Shown piece after piece: positions 19,901 to 29,320 of a stretch of 33,373 nucleotides of DNA (position 1 is its first letter; each line of letters begins with the position of its first letter). The translations under genes were made by a program, and so were the position numbers. The stretch comes from Jimgerdemannia flammicorona (taxonomy: Eukaryota; Mucoromycota; Endogonomycetes; Endogonales; Endogonaceae). Where the stretch lies: positions 1-33,373 of the forward strand of contig RBNI01000331.1 of NCBI GenBank assembly GCA_003990745.1, read 5' to 3'. The notes under the pieces are model-generated. The model had not been told where the DNA came from and did no database searches. It saw only the letters and a list, made by a program, of their open reading frames with translations.

Positions 19901-20507
19901 ATGTCACACTCTCAGCTTACCTATGATATTATCAAAATATTACCTGACAAAAATGATCTTGAACGGATATACCCAATAAACAAATTTGTTTTTAAAACAG
20001 TCTCTGATATCAATTCTACATGCTGCAGTCAAGGATGGCGATGCCATCCAGGTCCAAAAGTTGATTAATGCAACCTCACTGTTTAGCACAGATAGGAATG
20101 GAAATACACCAATGTACATAGCACTCGACTACATCACTCATTCGACCACAATAATTCTCAACAGATGGGTGATTTCACCTGAAACACTAAAGAAATGTAT
20201 ACACTCAACAGATATTCCTACTACCACCCCTGAATCCAAATGGCATGCTATTATACTCGTGGATCTACTTTGCAATGGCGCAGACATCGAAGCATTAAAC
20301 AATAAGGGTATTGCTGCTATAGTGACCTATGATGGTGACAAAGAGGTAAAGTCTGTGGTGCGTCGACTGCTTTGTGTGCTAAATGGCCTTGGCGAGGTCA
20401 AACCATATAATGGTACACCCTCTCCTGGTGTCAGGAGTCTTCCGGAAAAATATTTTCTGAAGTATTATGATACGTTTGGTGATGTTGATGTTTGCAACTT
20501 ATCTTAA
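19901..20507 (+). pseudogene. Ankyrin-repeat protein with a one-base frameshift
   Basis: ATG at 19901 opens a sensible N-terminus (SQLTYDIIKILPDKNDLERI) that runs into a T-rich stretch (about 19984-19992); one base more or less there joins it to the frame that continues to TAA at 20505-20507. The second frame has two ankyrin repeats: LHAAVKDGDAIQVQKLI with DRNGNTPMYIAL, and LVDLLCNGADIEALNNKG. Ankyrin repeats mediate protein contacts. The shift lies in a homopolymer-rich spot, so a sequencing error is as likely as mutation. No in-frame stop is present, unlike most neighbours. Confidence 0.6.
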
Positions 20508-20526
20508 AATATATGTACATTTATAG

Positions 20527-20552
20527 GATCTATCATCTTGGGATGATAGATC
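20527..20552. repeat. Short perfect hairpin after the ankyrin gene
   Basis: GATCTATCATC, four-base loop, then its exact complement (11-bp stem). It lies 20 bases after the ankyrin stop and 14 bases past the tRNA terminator run. It may be a 3'-end structure; no known function. Confidence 0.5.
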
Positions 20553-20565
20553 TAAATTAATACAA

Positions 20566-20571
20566 TAAAAA
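20566..20571 (-). terminator. RNA polymerase III T-run of the tRNA gene
   Basis: Six T residues on the minus strand, four bases after the tRNA 3' end. Confidence 0.6.
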
Positions 20572-20575
20572 AGAT

Positions 20576-20659
20576 TGCCCTAAAGTGGATTCAAACCACT
20601 ATCCAACTGCAACAGTATATGTGTAAATCAGTTGCTCTACCAATTTGAGCTACTAGAGC
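20576..20659 (-). tRNA. tRNA, probably Val (anticodon TAC), with a short intron
   Basis: Cloverleaf on the minus strand: acceptor GCTCTAG pairs with TTAGGGC (with G-T pairs) and discriminator A; D stem GCTC/GAGC; T arm AGTGG-TTTGAAT-CCACT. The anticodon loop begins TTTACA, giving TAC (Val), followed by a 10-base intron at the standard site. The anticodon stem has one A-G mismatch next to the loop. Internal promoter boxes are present (TAGCTCAAATTGG; GGTTTGAATCC, where the usual C is T). A run of six T follows on the minus strand (20566-20571), a good RNA polymerase III stop. It could be a mildly decayed copy. Confidence 0.6.
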
Positions 20660-21025
20660 CAAATTATTAACATTGCAATGCCACATAGTGCTTTCCACCA
20701 GAAATCTGTAAATTCATCAGTAAGACTTTGGATCTATGGATCATTTCTGTGCATGGATATTTCATTTACATTCTGCTCAGAGGCGACTGGACGTCTATGC
20801 ACACAATATGGGAAATATTCGAGTATATTTACTCCTCTCTTTGCACCATTTAGGCTTCTGTTTGTCGCTGAAGAATGTTTTGGGGTTTAATGTTTTATGT
20901 CAGTTTTTATGTTAACACCGGGACTCAGTTTGGCTTGAACAAACATGGGAATTGTGATCAGCTCAGATTGTCATGTATAGAAATGTTGATCATAAAAACT
21001 ATATCAGTCCCCCTCCTACTCAACG
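20660..21025. other. Intergenic
   Basis: A 70-codon plus-strand frame (20678-20890) has no start context or domain that I would support. Nothing else is seen. Confidence 0.35.
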
Positions 21026-21484
21026 CTACTGATTGAGTTTACACTTTATCGCTTTAGTTATCTCCAGATATATGGAAACAGGTATTATTCTGACTAATGC
21101 TAACCCTATAGTATGACCATGGTCAACTGACATACTACTATTCCCATTGAGTATCCTGTCATCGTCAATGGCGAATACATACTCCTTCAGCATAAACTGC
21201 ATGATGCCAACATCCATGGCTTTGGCGAACGACAGAAATAAGGATATGGTACAGATGAGTCTGTGGAATGCCCACATAATCAGCTTTGGATACTGTCTCA
21301 CCGCGAGGTGCTGTGCCATGTCCGTAAGTATTTGGAAATGATTTTCGGCATCCAAGTTGGAGTTATAATAGAAGTAAGGTTGGTGGTCATCATCGGGTCT
21401 GTACGTTTGATTGACAAATATGGGGGGGGGGGGTATGCTCGAAGAATGGCTATTCAAGAAGAGGTTTAGGCACTGTTGTTTCAT
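21026..21484 (-). CDS. Small protein of unknown function (152 aa)
   Basis: Uninterrupted frame from ATG at 21482-21484 to TAG at 21026. The N-terminus has a proline run encoded by a long C tract (plus-strand G run at about 21422-21431), which is prone to length error. Residues 75-105 include a hydrophobic helix (LICTISLFLSFAKAM) that could be membrane-associated. No motif is recognised. Confidence 0.4.
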   Translation of the reverse strand: MKQQCLNLFLNSHSSSIPPPPIFVNQTYRPDDDHQPYFYYNSNLDAENHFQILTDMAQHLAVRQYPKLIMWAFHRLICTISLFLSFAKAMDVGIMQFMLKEYVFAIDDDRILNGNSSMSVDHGHTIGLALVRIIPVSIYLEITKAIKCKLNQ

Positions 21485-21822
21485 AGGAGATAGATGAGCG
21501 ATCGTTCACTTTATATTTTACCAAAATCTACTACTTCTGAGATGTGTTTTGAAATCTCTACATATCCCTTAGTTCCTTCATTATCAGATAAGCAAGAATC
21601 CTTTTTTATTTAGTGACCTGTGGATGAGATATATATAGTTGTGATGTCTGCTCGGGGAAAGTACATTCTTCCGCATACAAAACAACAATACTAATTACCA
21701 TTCACCATAGGTACCACTAATACACATCTATATGTAATCACATGACAGTATGCCTTTTTATTAGTGTATAATTCACGTGATATAAACAGTCTAATTACAG
21801 TCTCTGATACTGAACTGTATTG
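21485..21822. other. Intergenic with a left half palindromic element
   Basis: GGGGAAAGTACATTC at 21654-21668, preceded by GATGTCTGCTC, matches the left arm of the 57-bp element; the right arm is absent. No gene is seen. Confidence 0.45.
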
Positions 21823-22686
21823 ATGTTGTTTATTATGGAGGACATTCTCACCAGGTTCTGTACAGCTACATGCCCATTCCTCCCTCTCGATCTCCGTGAA
21901 CCCTTCACGTCTGCACTCTCCCAATTTTCCGCTGTCATCACCCTCTGTGATTCCTTGACAGATGTTGCTCTTGTCCACAAATACCTGAGTGACAGTGTCG
22001 TCGTGCTTGTTCACTCCCATGAGGTCAAAACTCCCACACTACAAAGAGTGACCATTAACAGTAACGAGACCACTACCAAGATGCCAGATGGGCAAAAAAT
22101 AACCTCTAAAAAGTGAGCACTAAAAGGTTAGTCTATCCTATATTTTATTAATATAAACAAATATGATGCAATTGGTCACTTATGTATTTTTTGAGGGGGT
22201 CTAGGTATTGATAAACAGGATACAAAACATGTGCTCGACAAGAATGCATTCATTAAGACTGTTCAATATGCCCAACATCTTGCCAAGGACTCTGAATTTA
22301 TTGCACCAACCCTTCCCATTATTGAAAACTATACACTTGCCGAGATAGAATATTATCATCGCCAATCTAATATAGACACTACACACGGTCTAATTGTTCA
22401 ATACCTGCTTGGCAGACATGTGGACTGAATTACCAGGGAGCTACCAGAGGGAACAAGAGTGACTTGAGATATAACATTCAGCAGACAATATTGGACAGAA
22501 GCAGGTCTTGATTTTTCTGTGAATATTAGGAGTCGGATACACCAATCGCGACTTGTTTACAGTATTTTAAAAAATCTTACTGTGGGGGAGGTCTTGGCAA
22601 TTCATGAGATTATAGTATCGCATTTATTCAATATTAGCCACGATGAGGCCAGACAGCTCTGTGTGGCGATTTCTAGCAATATATAA
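21823..22686 (+). pseudogene. Two-exon protein of unknown function with three TGA codons
   Basis: Exon 1 is 21823-22126 (ATG at 21823 or 21835) and exon 2 is 22205-22686, with a 78-bp intron GTTAGT...CTAG; the phase is kept. In-frame stops are all TGA: 22114-22116, 22426-22428 and 22465-22467. The terminal stop is TAA at 22684-22686. The protein looks helical (KTVQYAQHLAKDSEFIAP, LVYSILKNLTVGEVLAIHE) and no domain is recognised. Use of only TGA inside and TAA at the end is notable but the numbers are small. Confidence 0.45.
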
Positions 22687-22733
22687 ATGTATATCTATTA
22701 GCCAAATGTCAACCCTGTGTTATGTGTAAATTC

Positions 22734-22790
22734 AGGGAAAGTGCATTCATGTAGATGGAATAATCCCATCCACGTGAATGCACTTTCCCC
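22734..22790. repeat. 57-bp palindromic element, copy 6
   Basis: Full-length copy with GTAGATGGAATAATCCCATC in the centre. Its right flank (ACCGCAGTTGTATGCCCAGT) is shared with copy 7. Confidence 0.85.
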
Positions 22791-23052
22791 AATGACCGCA
22801 GTTGTATGCCCAGTAGGACTGTTGTGCACCCATGGCACAGGACTTGGATGGTGTGACAATTAAAATATTGTCTACACACAATATAGGATCATTATTGTCA
22901 GGTTTGGTCACCACGAAATAATCTAATAGTTCCTACATATTGTTTGTGGGGGATTAAAAATAGTGTTTCTTGTTATACATCACACATTTATTCAATTGAT
23001 CGCAAATGTTTGTACAAATTGATTGTTTTAATACAAACACATATTCATAATT
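22791..23052. other. Repeat flank and intergenic sequence
   Basis: The first 70 bases match the flank of palindrome copy 7 (23980-24040). A 63-codon minus-strand frame (22954-23145) competes with the plus-strand exon below; I favour the latter because of its splice sites. Confidence 0.35.
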
Positions 23053-23415
23053 ATGTCTAATTGAAGTTACACCACTAGTGAACTGCTCAGGCCTGTGAAT
23101 AGATATATAGCTCTTGAATTGATATACCCAGGCCTTAAATGCCATCTAGAACATTGACTTTGTTAGTATATACAAATATATTAATGCCAACAACACCTGT
23201 CATTTTGGCTGTACTTTTTAGGTGATTCTGAAACATTGCATATCATGTGTGATAAATATAGAAGGGTTCCGAGCCCCTCAGAATACATTTTCAGGAAGAG
23301 AGTTAATACACCAGACCTAGTATTTAATTACCAGAAAACACTTCACGGTATTACCGAATTGCTGCTCATATTGACAAGCATCACATCAAACAATATGAAA
23401 AATTTATTTGAATAA
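23053..23415 (+). pseudogene. Short spliced gene of unknown function with two TGA codons
   Basis: Exon 1 is 23053-23161 and exon 2 is 23222-23415, with a 60-bp intron GTTAGT...TTTTTAG that keeps phase. TGA codons at 23062-23064 and 23155-23157 interrupt exon 1; exon 2 is clean for 63 codons to TAA at 23413-23415. Exon 2 reads as protein (LHIMCDKYRRVPSPSEYIFR; TLHGITELLLILTSI). More 5' exons may exist. The family is not recognised. Confidence 0.35.
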
Positions 23416-23456
23416 TGATTCAGAGTAATATTATAAATACTATAGTTCTGAGTTAT

Positions 23457-23849
23457 CTAGAAACTAAGACACCAACTATTTGTTCTAATATCGCTTAGGA
23501 CTGTTGTCAATAATTTAGTGTCTAGATCTGGCTCCATGATGAGCTTCCAATCAGAATTGACTCTGAGATTCTCCATCGTAATGCTTTCATCAGTTATGTC
23601 AAAGTCGACAAGAGATGTATCATTCACTCTCTTTAAGATGAAATCCGTTCCTTTGGGATTGTGGTCTATCTTGAGGATGTGGATCAGGTAGCCTATATTG
23701 TCAGATGTTTCGATTTTGAGTGAATGTATTGTTCCATCGAGCCATTGAATGCTGATTGTCACATATTTTCCACTTCTTTTGTCATTATCATTCATAACCC
23801 CATCATTGTATTGATGGAATCTTATAAAATAATTTTGTTCAGATACCAT
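23457..23849 (-). CDS. Ubiquitin-like small protein, copy 4 (130 aa), apparently intact
   Basis: ATG at 23847-23849 opens a clean frame to TAG at 23457. After a charged 35-residue N-terminus the beta-grasp-like domain reads VTISIQWLDGTIHSLKIE, NPKGTDFILKRVND, ITDESITMENLRV and WKLIMEPD. The stop used by copies 2 and 3 is lost, so about 20 extra residues follow from what is 3' flank in copy 3. It is the only copy with ATG, domain and frame all intact. The palindromic element (copy 7) lies 74 bases upstream of its start. Confidence 0.6.
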   Translation of the reverse strand: MVSEQNYFIRFHQYNDGVMNDNDKRSGKYVTISIQWLDGTIHSLKIETSDNIGYLIHILKIDHNPKGTDFILKRVNDTSLVDFDITDESITMENLRVNSDWKLIMEPDLDTKLLTTVLSDIRTNSWCLSF

Positions 23850-23922
23850 TTAATGAAGGAGTGAATGGTAAAAGGCATTTATTTATAATGTATATCATGT
23901 ATATGTTCATGATGTGAGCATT

Positions 23923-23979
23923 GGGGAAAGTGCATTCATGTGGATGGGATAATCCCATCCATGTGAATGCACTTTCCCT
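23923..23979. repeat. 57-bp palindromic element, copy 7
   Basis: Full-length copy (GGGGAAAGTGCATTCATGTG...), 74 bases upstream of ubiquitin-like copy 4 on the minus strand. The outer flank GTGAGCATT continues the pairing arm. Confidence 0.9.
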
Positions 23980-24168
23980 GACTACCGCAGTTATGCACCC
24001 AGTAACTGGTGTGTGCCCATAGCATGGGACTTGGACAATCAAGCATATACTTTATAAAAGTTTATCAAGTTCATTTTGCTACAATTGTACATTGGATTCA
24101 TCTCGAACAAAGTAAGAAATTGCCTTGAACATTCATTTACAATATTCTATCACTAACACCTATCATTA
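23980..24168. other. Repeat flank and CRN 3' region
   Basis: The first 60 bases (ACCGCAGTTATGCACCCAGT and on) match the flank of copy 6 and, inverted, the tandem repeat at 15811-15868. No gene. Confidence 0.45.
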
Positions 24169-27100
24169 TTATTTATTCTGAAGTCCATACTTTTGTTTCT
24201 ATAAAAAAAAATGGAGTAAATTAAATTACGATATATATAAAATGCCAAACATAATAATATCATTTACACTAACCTTTTCCACTCCACCTCCACTGACTAA
24301 GGAACTTATTTGCTTGGTATCAGGAAGGGGCTTTATAGTTTTAAGTATCGCAATTACCTCTTTGCTGAAAAATGACCTAGCATTTGTGCTATCAATCACA
24401 ATTGTTAGCTCCTGTGTCTCCTCATTGTATCCACCGATAATGGTGGTCTTTGATGGCTGGACAATTAGTATACCAATGGACGATATGACATTAAGTGGGT
24501 ATATATCTGCAAGACATTGCAAAATCTGCTCCCTCTCAACAGTGTATGATGCAGGCTGCTTTTTGTTAGTGAAAAACATTTTGGATGATGTAGTCTTGAT
24601 GGCTGGTTTGGCATCAATTGTCAGAGAAAACTTGGCCTGTACAAATACTGGAATGCGTGTTATATTGTCATCGCTACTGTTATACTCCAGTGGATGCATA
24701 CAAATAATGAATACGACATTAGAACCCGTCTTTTTGGGCAGTATGAGAAATGTCTCACATGGGTCTTCAAGATACGACAACAGATTGCCCCTTCCACAGA
24801 GATTCTCGGGTCTGGCATCACTGTTGCGTCGAAGTACGGTAATCTGGCGGGAGAATACCAGTGCGAGCCACTCATGTTTGTGAATGAATGGCACAAACAG
24901 CAGATGGACGTCTAGGCATAGCTTCGAGTTGCACGTATCGTCAAACAGGTCGAAGAGCGGCTCAAGCAGATACTGTTCAAAGAGATCACCAAGATGCTGT
25001 GGCGCTCAGTGGGCCTGCCTCATTTTTTTGAGCACCATCCGGCTGATGGTTGGATTGTCACGTGGGATGCCGTCGCCATCAAGGCTGTCGCAAATGAGAC
25101 AGAAATATGCCATTGCAGCCATTGGCTCTGATAGCCTGGCCACCACAACTACTGTACCAGCTGCACCATCATCGATGCGGATGAGCTGCACAAACCCATG
25201 CTCCACCGCGAGTGCCTCTTCTTTGAGAATGACAATGTTATCTGAAAATGCGTGGTAGTTGAGCACTGTCTCCTTGATAATTGGCTATATTGTCGACTCT
25301 TCGCGTATCAGCGAGAGACAACCCTCCAGCTGAGTAACCAGGAGGTCCACCGTGCTGTCACGCCAGTATCATATAGTTGTATTTGTGACTGTAGCTGCTT
25401 CTATAGGCCCTTGGATGGCATTTTCCAGGAATCGGATGGTAAACTGATGATGGCCATGGAGATAGTCGAAAACAGACTCGATCTGATTATCGGTGAATGG
25501 CCCGAGAAACTGCTCAACAAATACCCGCATCTCTGAAATGTCATCAAACCCATGTGTGACACTGACAAAATATATCTTGTCAATCGATGCCTTTCCAATT
25601 GTGCTCTCTGTCACATCCATAAGATGGTCGATGCAAAGTCCTGTCCCTGCGAGAATGGTGTATATGACACGGTGTCCACCCACAATTCCCATCACGGTGT
25701 ACAGAAGTATTGTGAAGTATGACCGTTTCGTCGTAGTTGATGTGGTGGAGGGATACATATTCTGCTGCTTGGTGATGGCAATATGTGCCTTGTCCATTGC
25801 AACAGGTAGTTTTGTAGTTTTGGTGTACTCCAGGATTGTGTCAACAGTCTCGATAATATAGGTTTGAATATGGTCAGAATCAGAACCTGCGAATATTTTC
25901 CAGAGATCGATCCAGAAGTCAGGAGGGTCGATGCTGACACTGCTTGGCAACAACTGCATCAGAAGCCACATCTTTGGTGTGAATCTGGACGACCGCATTC
26001 AGGTAAGCTTCTCGAGGATATAGAGATGGACCGCCAGCACAGCCTGAGCCTTGATAAGCACTTTGGCATTGTTGTCCTCCAGTTGGTCGCCACTCAGCCA
26101 CAACAAAACGGAGGCTTTGTCCAAGTCTCCAGACCCCAGATTTCTATCAACACCTCCGGCATTGAGTGTGAGATATATGCCAAATATCCAACAGAACAGT
26201 TCATATATGCTGCACGTTTTCCCAGCTCTATTGTTGTTGAATAAATATAAATTAGAAAGATATATATATATGGTATTTATTGAAAGCCAGTAAAATGAAT
26301 ACTTACTCAGACGTTCCAATCAACATGAGCCACACCTGCTTCAACATCCAGTCATGCAACTCACCAAGCTCATCTTGACCGATAAACCCCAAGTCGTCTT
26401 TGCCTTCCGGTAGTGAATGCAATATCAACGAAGGTGTTCTTCCACCATTTACTGTAGGTATCCTGGCATTATTGATATGTATGGTGTATGGATGATTTTC
26501 TGTCTGATATAGCTATAATGGGAAGCCATTGGCGATTATTGATTCAAACATCGGTCGCCACTCATACCATCGGGCATCTGCTCTGGCTTGGATCATTTCA
26601 AATGATGTATCAATCTTGTCATCCGTCGATGCTGCTGATGATGGCATGTCTATTGCAGTATAAAATAATACATAGAAATTGGGGATCAATCTCAATAGAC
26701 TCTATCATTTTAATTATTATTGTTTATAATATGTTAAGTATTATTTATACTAATATACAGCTATTAGAATGTACATTGTACCATGGGTGTTGTTTCATCC
26801 TAGTATAAGGACATTTCAAATTGCATCGTATTGGTGAAATTAACCTCCCTCCATACCTCCGCATGGCATTTGCAATCAAAGTCACCCTCTAGAGACTATC
26901 ACCACGCCACCCATTGTTGACTATATTTGTAGTCTTTTTTTGCGAGAGTACCAGCATATCTTCAATAGTGCGATTTGGGGCTCCCAATATTGATGGTCCA
27001 TGTGAGTCATCTGTGAGTATAACAATGATATTGTCAGAATATGATATATAATATATATTGATAGTTAATGATTTCAATATCTAACCATTACCTGCGAGCG

Positions 27101-27482
27101 CTTGTGCAGGCAATCTGATGACAGGTTCAGTATATTCAATAATAACATGAATATTTTTTTTGTCTAGCTGGAGTGGGAAACATTCTCTGATCTCAAACAG
27201 TATCGGTAGCTCTTTGCCACCCAATGCATCAGTGATGGTGGAGTTGGGGTGGACTTGTAATGCAGTGAGCCTATCATTCGGCATATAGAGGGGTATGTTG
27301 ACCTTCCAGAGAGTGAGTTCATTGATGGTGACATGATCAAAGCATGGGACTAGCTTTGCCTTGATATGTTCTCGTAGATTGTCAATACTGGCATTTTGGT
27401 GAATTGTGATGGAAAACACATGTCTGGAAGGAGGGGTCTTGCCGTGGACAAGACAGTTGAGCATGATACTATCGGTCGACAT
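24169..27482 (-). pseudogene. Crinkler (CRN) effector-type protein, five exons, six in-frame stops
   Basis: Exon 1 (27482-27092) encodes the ubiquitin-like CRN N-terminal domain with the hallmark INELTLWKVNIPLYMP. Exon 2 starts at 27010 and its end is uncertain (26950-26890). Exon 3 is 26649-26307, exon 4 is 26227-24274 and exon 5 is 24198-24169. Introns 1, 3 and 4 are 81, 79 and 75 bp. The Walker A motif GTSEAGKTC is split by intron 3. The C-terminal part has IPVFVQAKFSL, the Q-x-K strand of the PD-(D/E)xK nuclease-like domain found with P-loops in fungal CRNs, and a TIVIDSTNARSFF block. CRNs were first described as oomycete effectors that act in host nuclei; in fungi the role is less clear. 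In-frame stops: TAG 26889, TAG 26513, TGA 25999, TGA 25369, TAG 25285, TGA 25006. No frameshift is seen. Confidence 0.75.
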
Positions 27483-27812
27483 TCTGTATATATATAGTAG
27501 ACCTTTGTTAGAATTGATATAACATTCTGGTAGAAATGTGTTCAGTTTATACAACTTACTGTAGTTGTGATTGTCGCACTATCAAACTAGTTATGGTTGC
27601 ATGTTAACTAAAGTGGCTTGATATTAGAGTCAACAAATTATATTGGAGACATCACGCATTCCTTATTAACAGTCTTACTTCGAAGTCACAACCGAACCAT
27701 TGTGGAAACGTAGTGGCTGAGACAACCATATCCAGCCACTGTTTTTGTATAGAAATAAATTATATAAAGGTCATTACTGCACAGAAATAATTGTATCCTC
27801 TGTCTGTGTGCC
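27483..27812. other. Divergent intergenic region between the CRN and F-box-like genes
   Basis: 330 bases holding both promoters; no repeat or motif that I can support. Confidence 0.4.
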
Positions 27813-29156
27813 ATGAGCCCAATTTTTGCAGAAGTCTTCCTAAACATATACATCCTCCTCAATAGAAGATGTGATATATTTGCAATATCTCTTACCTGTC
27901 GTATATTCAGACAATATACCAACCTGCCTCTTGCGCAAGCACACTTGCTTATTACACTATTCAGCAACACCATATCTCTGGCCTATGGTATCGCACTGCT
28001 TCTACATCTCATTGATAATAGGACGTGTGAACTGCTTAAATACCGTGGTGCAGTAGTCACATCCCGCATATTGGAGGCAGCTTATTTCATCTCAGTTATC
28101 AATAATGAGACCAAGCAAGCAATCATCGAATGGTTTGCCAGATGCCAGATCGTGCTGCCCACAGACCATATTTGGCTCCAAATCTGTACAGAAATGGATG
28201 CATGGACACATACTCACCCAGCAGTGGGGATACCACGTGACAGTCAAGCCATAGAAGACTTCATCCAACATATGGATTCTGGAGACTTTGTTCCAATCTC
28301 TTTCTTCAAGTACCACATGATCGAGGGAGAGCCTGTACAGTGCTGGCAGATACTTAATAACCAGAAATCAAATGGAAGCCAGGAATTGTGGACAGATCTT
28401 CTCTGTCTTGCAACCATCTTGGCCCCTGAGGCATTGGAGAGGGCAGTCGGTCATGGATACAGAGTGCCAGACTGGCCTGGACAGGATGTGTTTGAATGTC
28501 TCTGTGGTGCTGCAATACTGTATGGTCTGTCATATGTAGAGACAGGAGCCATGATGACAATGCTCATCGACTATGGGCTCGTGCATTTAGATGATGAATA
28601 CATTACCCAACATTCGCTTACACCAGAGTGCAAACTCATCTTTCACTATATAATGGCAGAAAGCTGTGTACCAGCCATCGAGGCAGCCACAACAATTGGG
28701 ATTGAGCAGTATGTTGCTATATTTATGACACTAGATGAGCCTGATGATGAAACAATCGAATACATGGAATACCTCAAACAGCAAGTACCGTCATGCACAT
28801 CTCACATACAGAATGCAATTGAACAATATGCGGTACCAAACCACAACAATAGTATGCCTGGAAAAATCAGATATACTTGCATACCAAACCAGCTTGCTTT
28901 GTGGATACTGGAGCAATGGCCTCATCCTGGCCATATCACCAGACCGGTCTTTGACAATCTTGTATTAAGCATGATCAGAGATCATGAGATGTCAGGTGTT
29001 GTATCAAAATACCTTAAAGAAGGGCACGTATTCTCTGACAGACATCGAGAGTGGATTACCAACAGTCCAAGGAATTGGGCACTCATCACGATCTGGAGGA
29101 GCACAAAGACACAGCCACCTATATGGCTGTGGGCCCAGTCAGGACACCTTCTGTAA
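27813..29156 (+). CDS. F-box-like protein with helical repeats (447 aa), intact
   Basis: The longest clean frame in the window, ATG at 27813 to TAA at 29154-29156. Residues 1-45 fit an F-box (IFAEVFLNIYILL then CDIFAISLTCRIFRQY). The remainder is helical with loose repeats that resemble divergent ankyrin or TPR units (LLKYRGAVVTSRILEAAYFI; AMMTMLIDYGLVHLDDEYIT). An SCF adaptor role is an inference. There is no intron and no internal stop, in contrast to the F-box/LRR genes, so this copy is presumably functional. Confidence 0.65.
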   Translation: MSPIFAEVFLNIYILLNRRCDIFAISLTCRIFRQYTNLPLAQAHLLITLFSNTISLAYGIALLLHLIDNRTCELLKYRGAVVTSRILEAAYFISVINNETKQAIIEWFARCQIVLPTDHIWLQICTEMDAWTHTHPAVGIPRDSQAIEDFIQHMDSGDFVPISFFKYHMIEGEPVQCWQILNNQKSNGSQELWTDLLCLATILAPEALERAVGHGYRVPDWPGQDVFECLCGAAILYGLSYVETGAMMTMLIDYGLVHLDDEYITQHSLTPECKLIFHYIMAESCVPAIEAATTIGIEQYVAIFMTLDEPDDETIEYMEYLKQQVPSCTSHIQNAIEQYAVPNHNNSMPGKIRYTCIPNQLALWILEQWPHPGHITRPVFDNLVLSMIRDHEMSGVVSKYLKEGHVFSDRHREWITNSPRNWALITIWRSTKTQPPIWLWAQSGHLL

Positions 29157-29320
29157 ATGAGTGAAATAGATAATTTACTCCATATGACGTGTGTTCCAAT
29201 TAGAGAGATACACTATAGTCGACAATTGAGTTTCTTAGATGATATACCCATTACCGTTTAGTAAGAAAGAGTCAAATAATGTCTGAGTGACGTTTGCTGA
29301 TAAATGAGTTTATTGTAATT
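29157..29320. other. Intergenic between converging genes
   Basis: AT-rich 3' regions; nothing else seen. Confidence 0.4.

Noticed and set aside
3127..23979. Palindromes as a CRISPR array or as bacterial terminators
   Set aside because: Spacing is kilobases, not tens of bases, and the gene structure is eukaryotic with spliceosomal introns.
24242..24883. 213-codon plus-strand open frame
   Set aside because: It is antisense to CRN exon 4, whose motifs and paralogue match are clear; composition has no protein-like motif.
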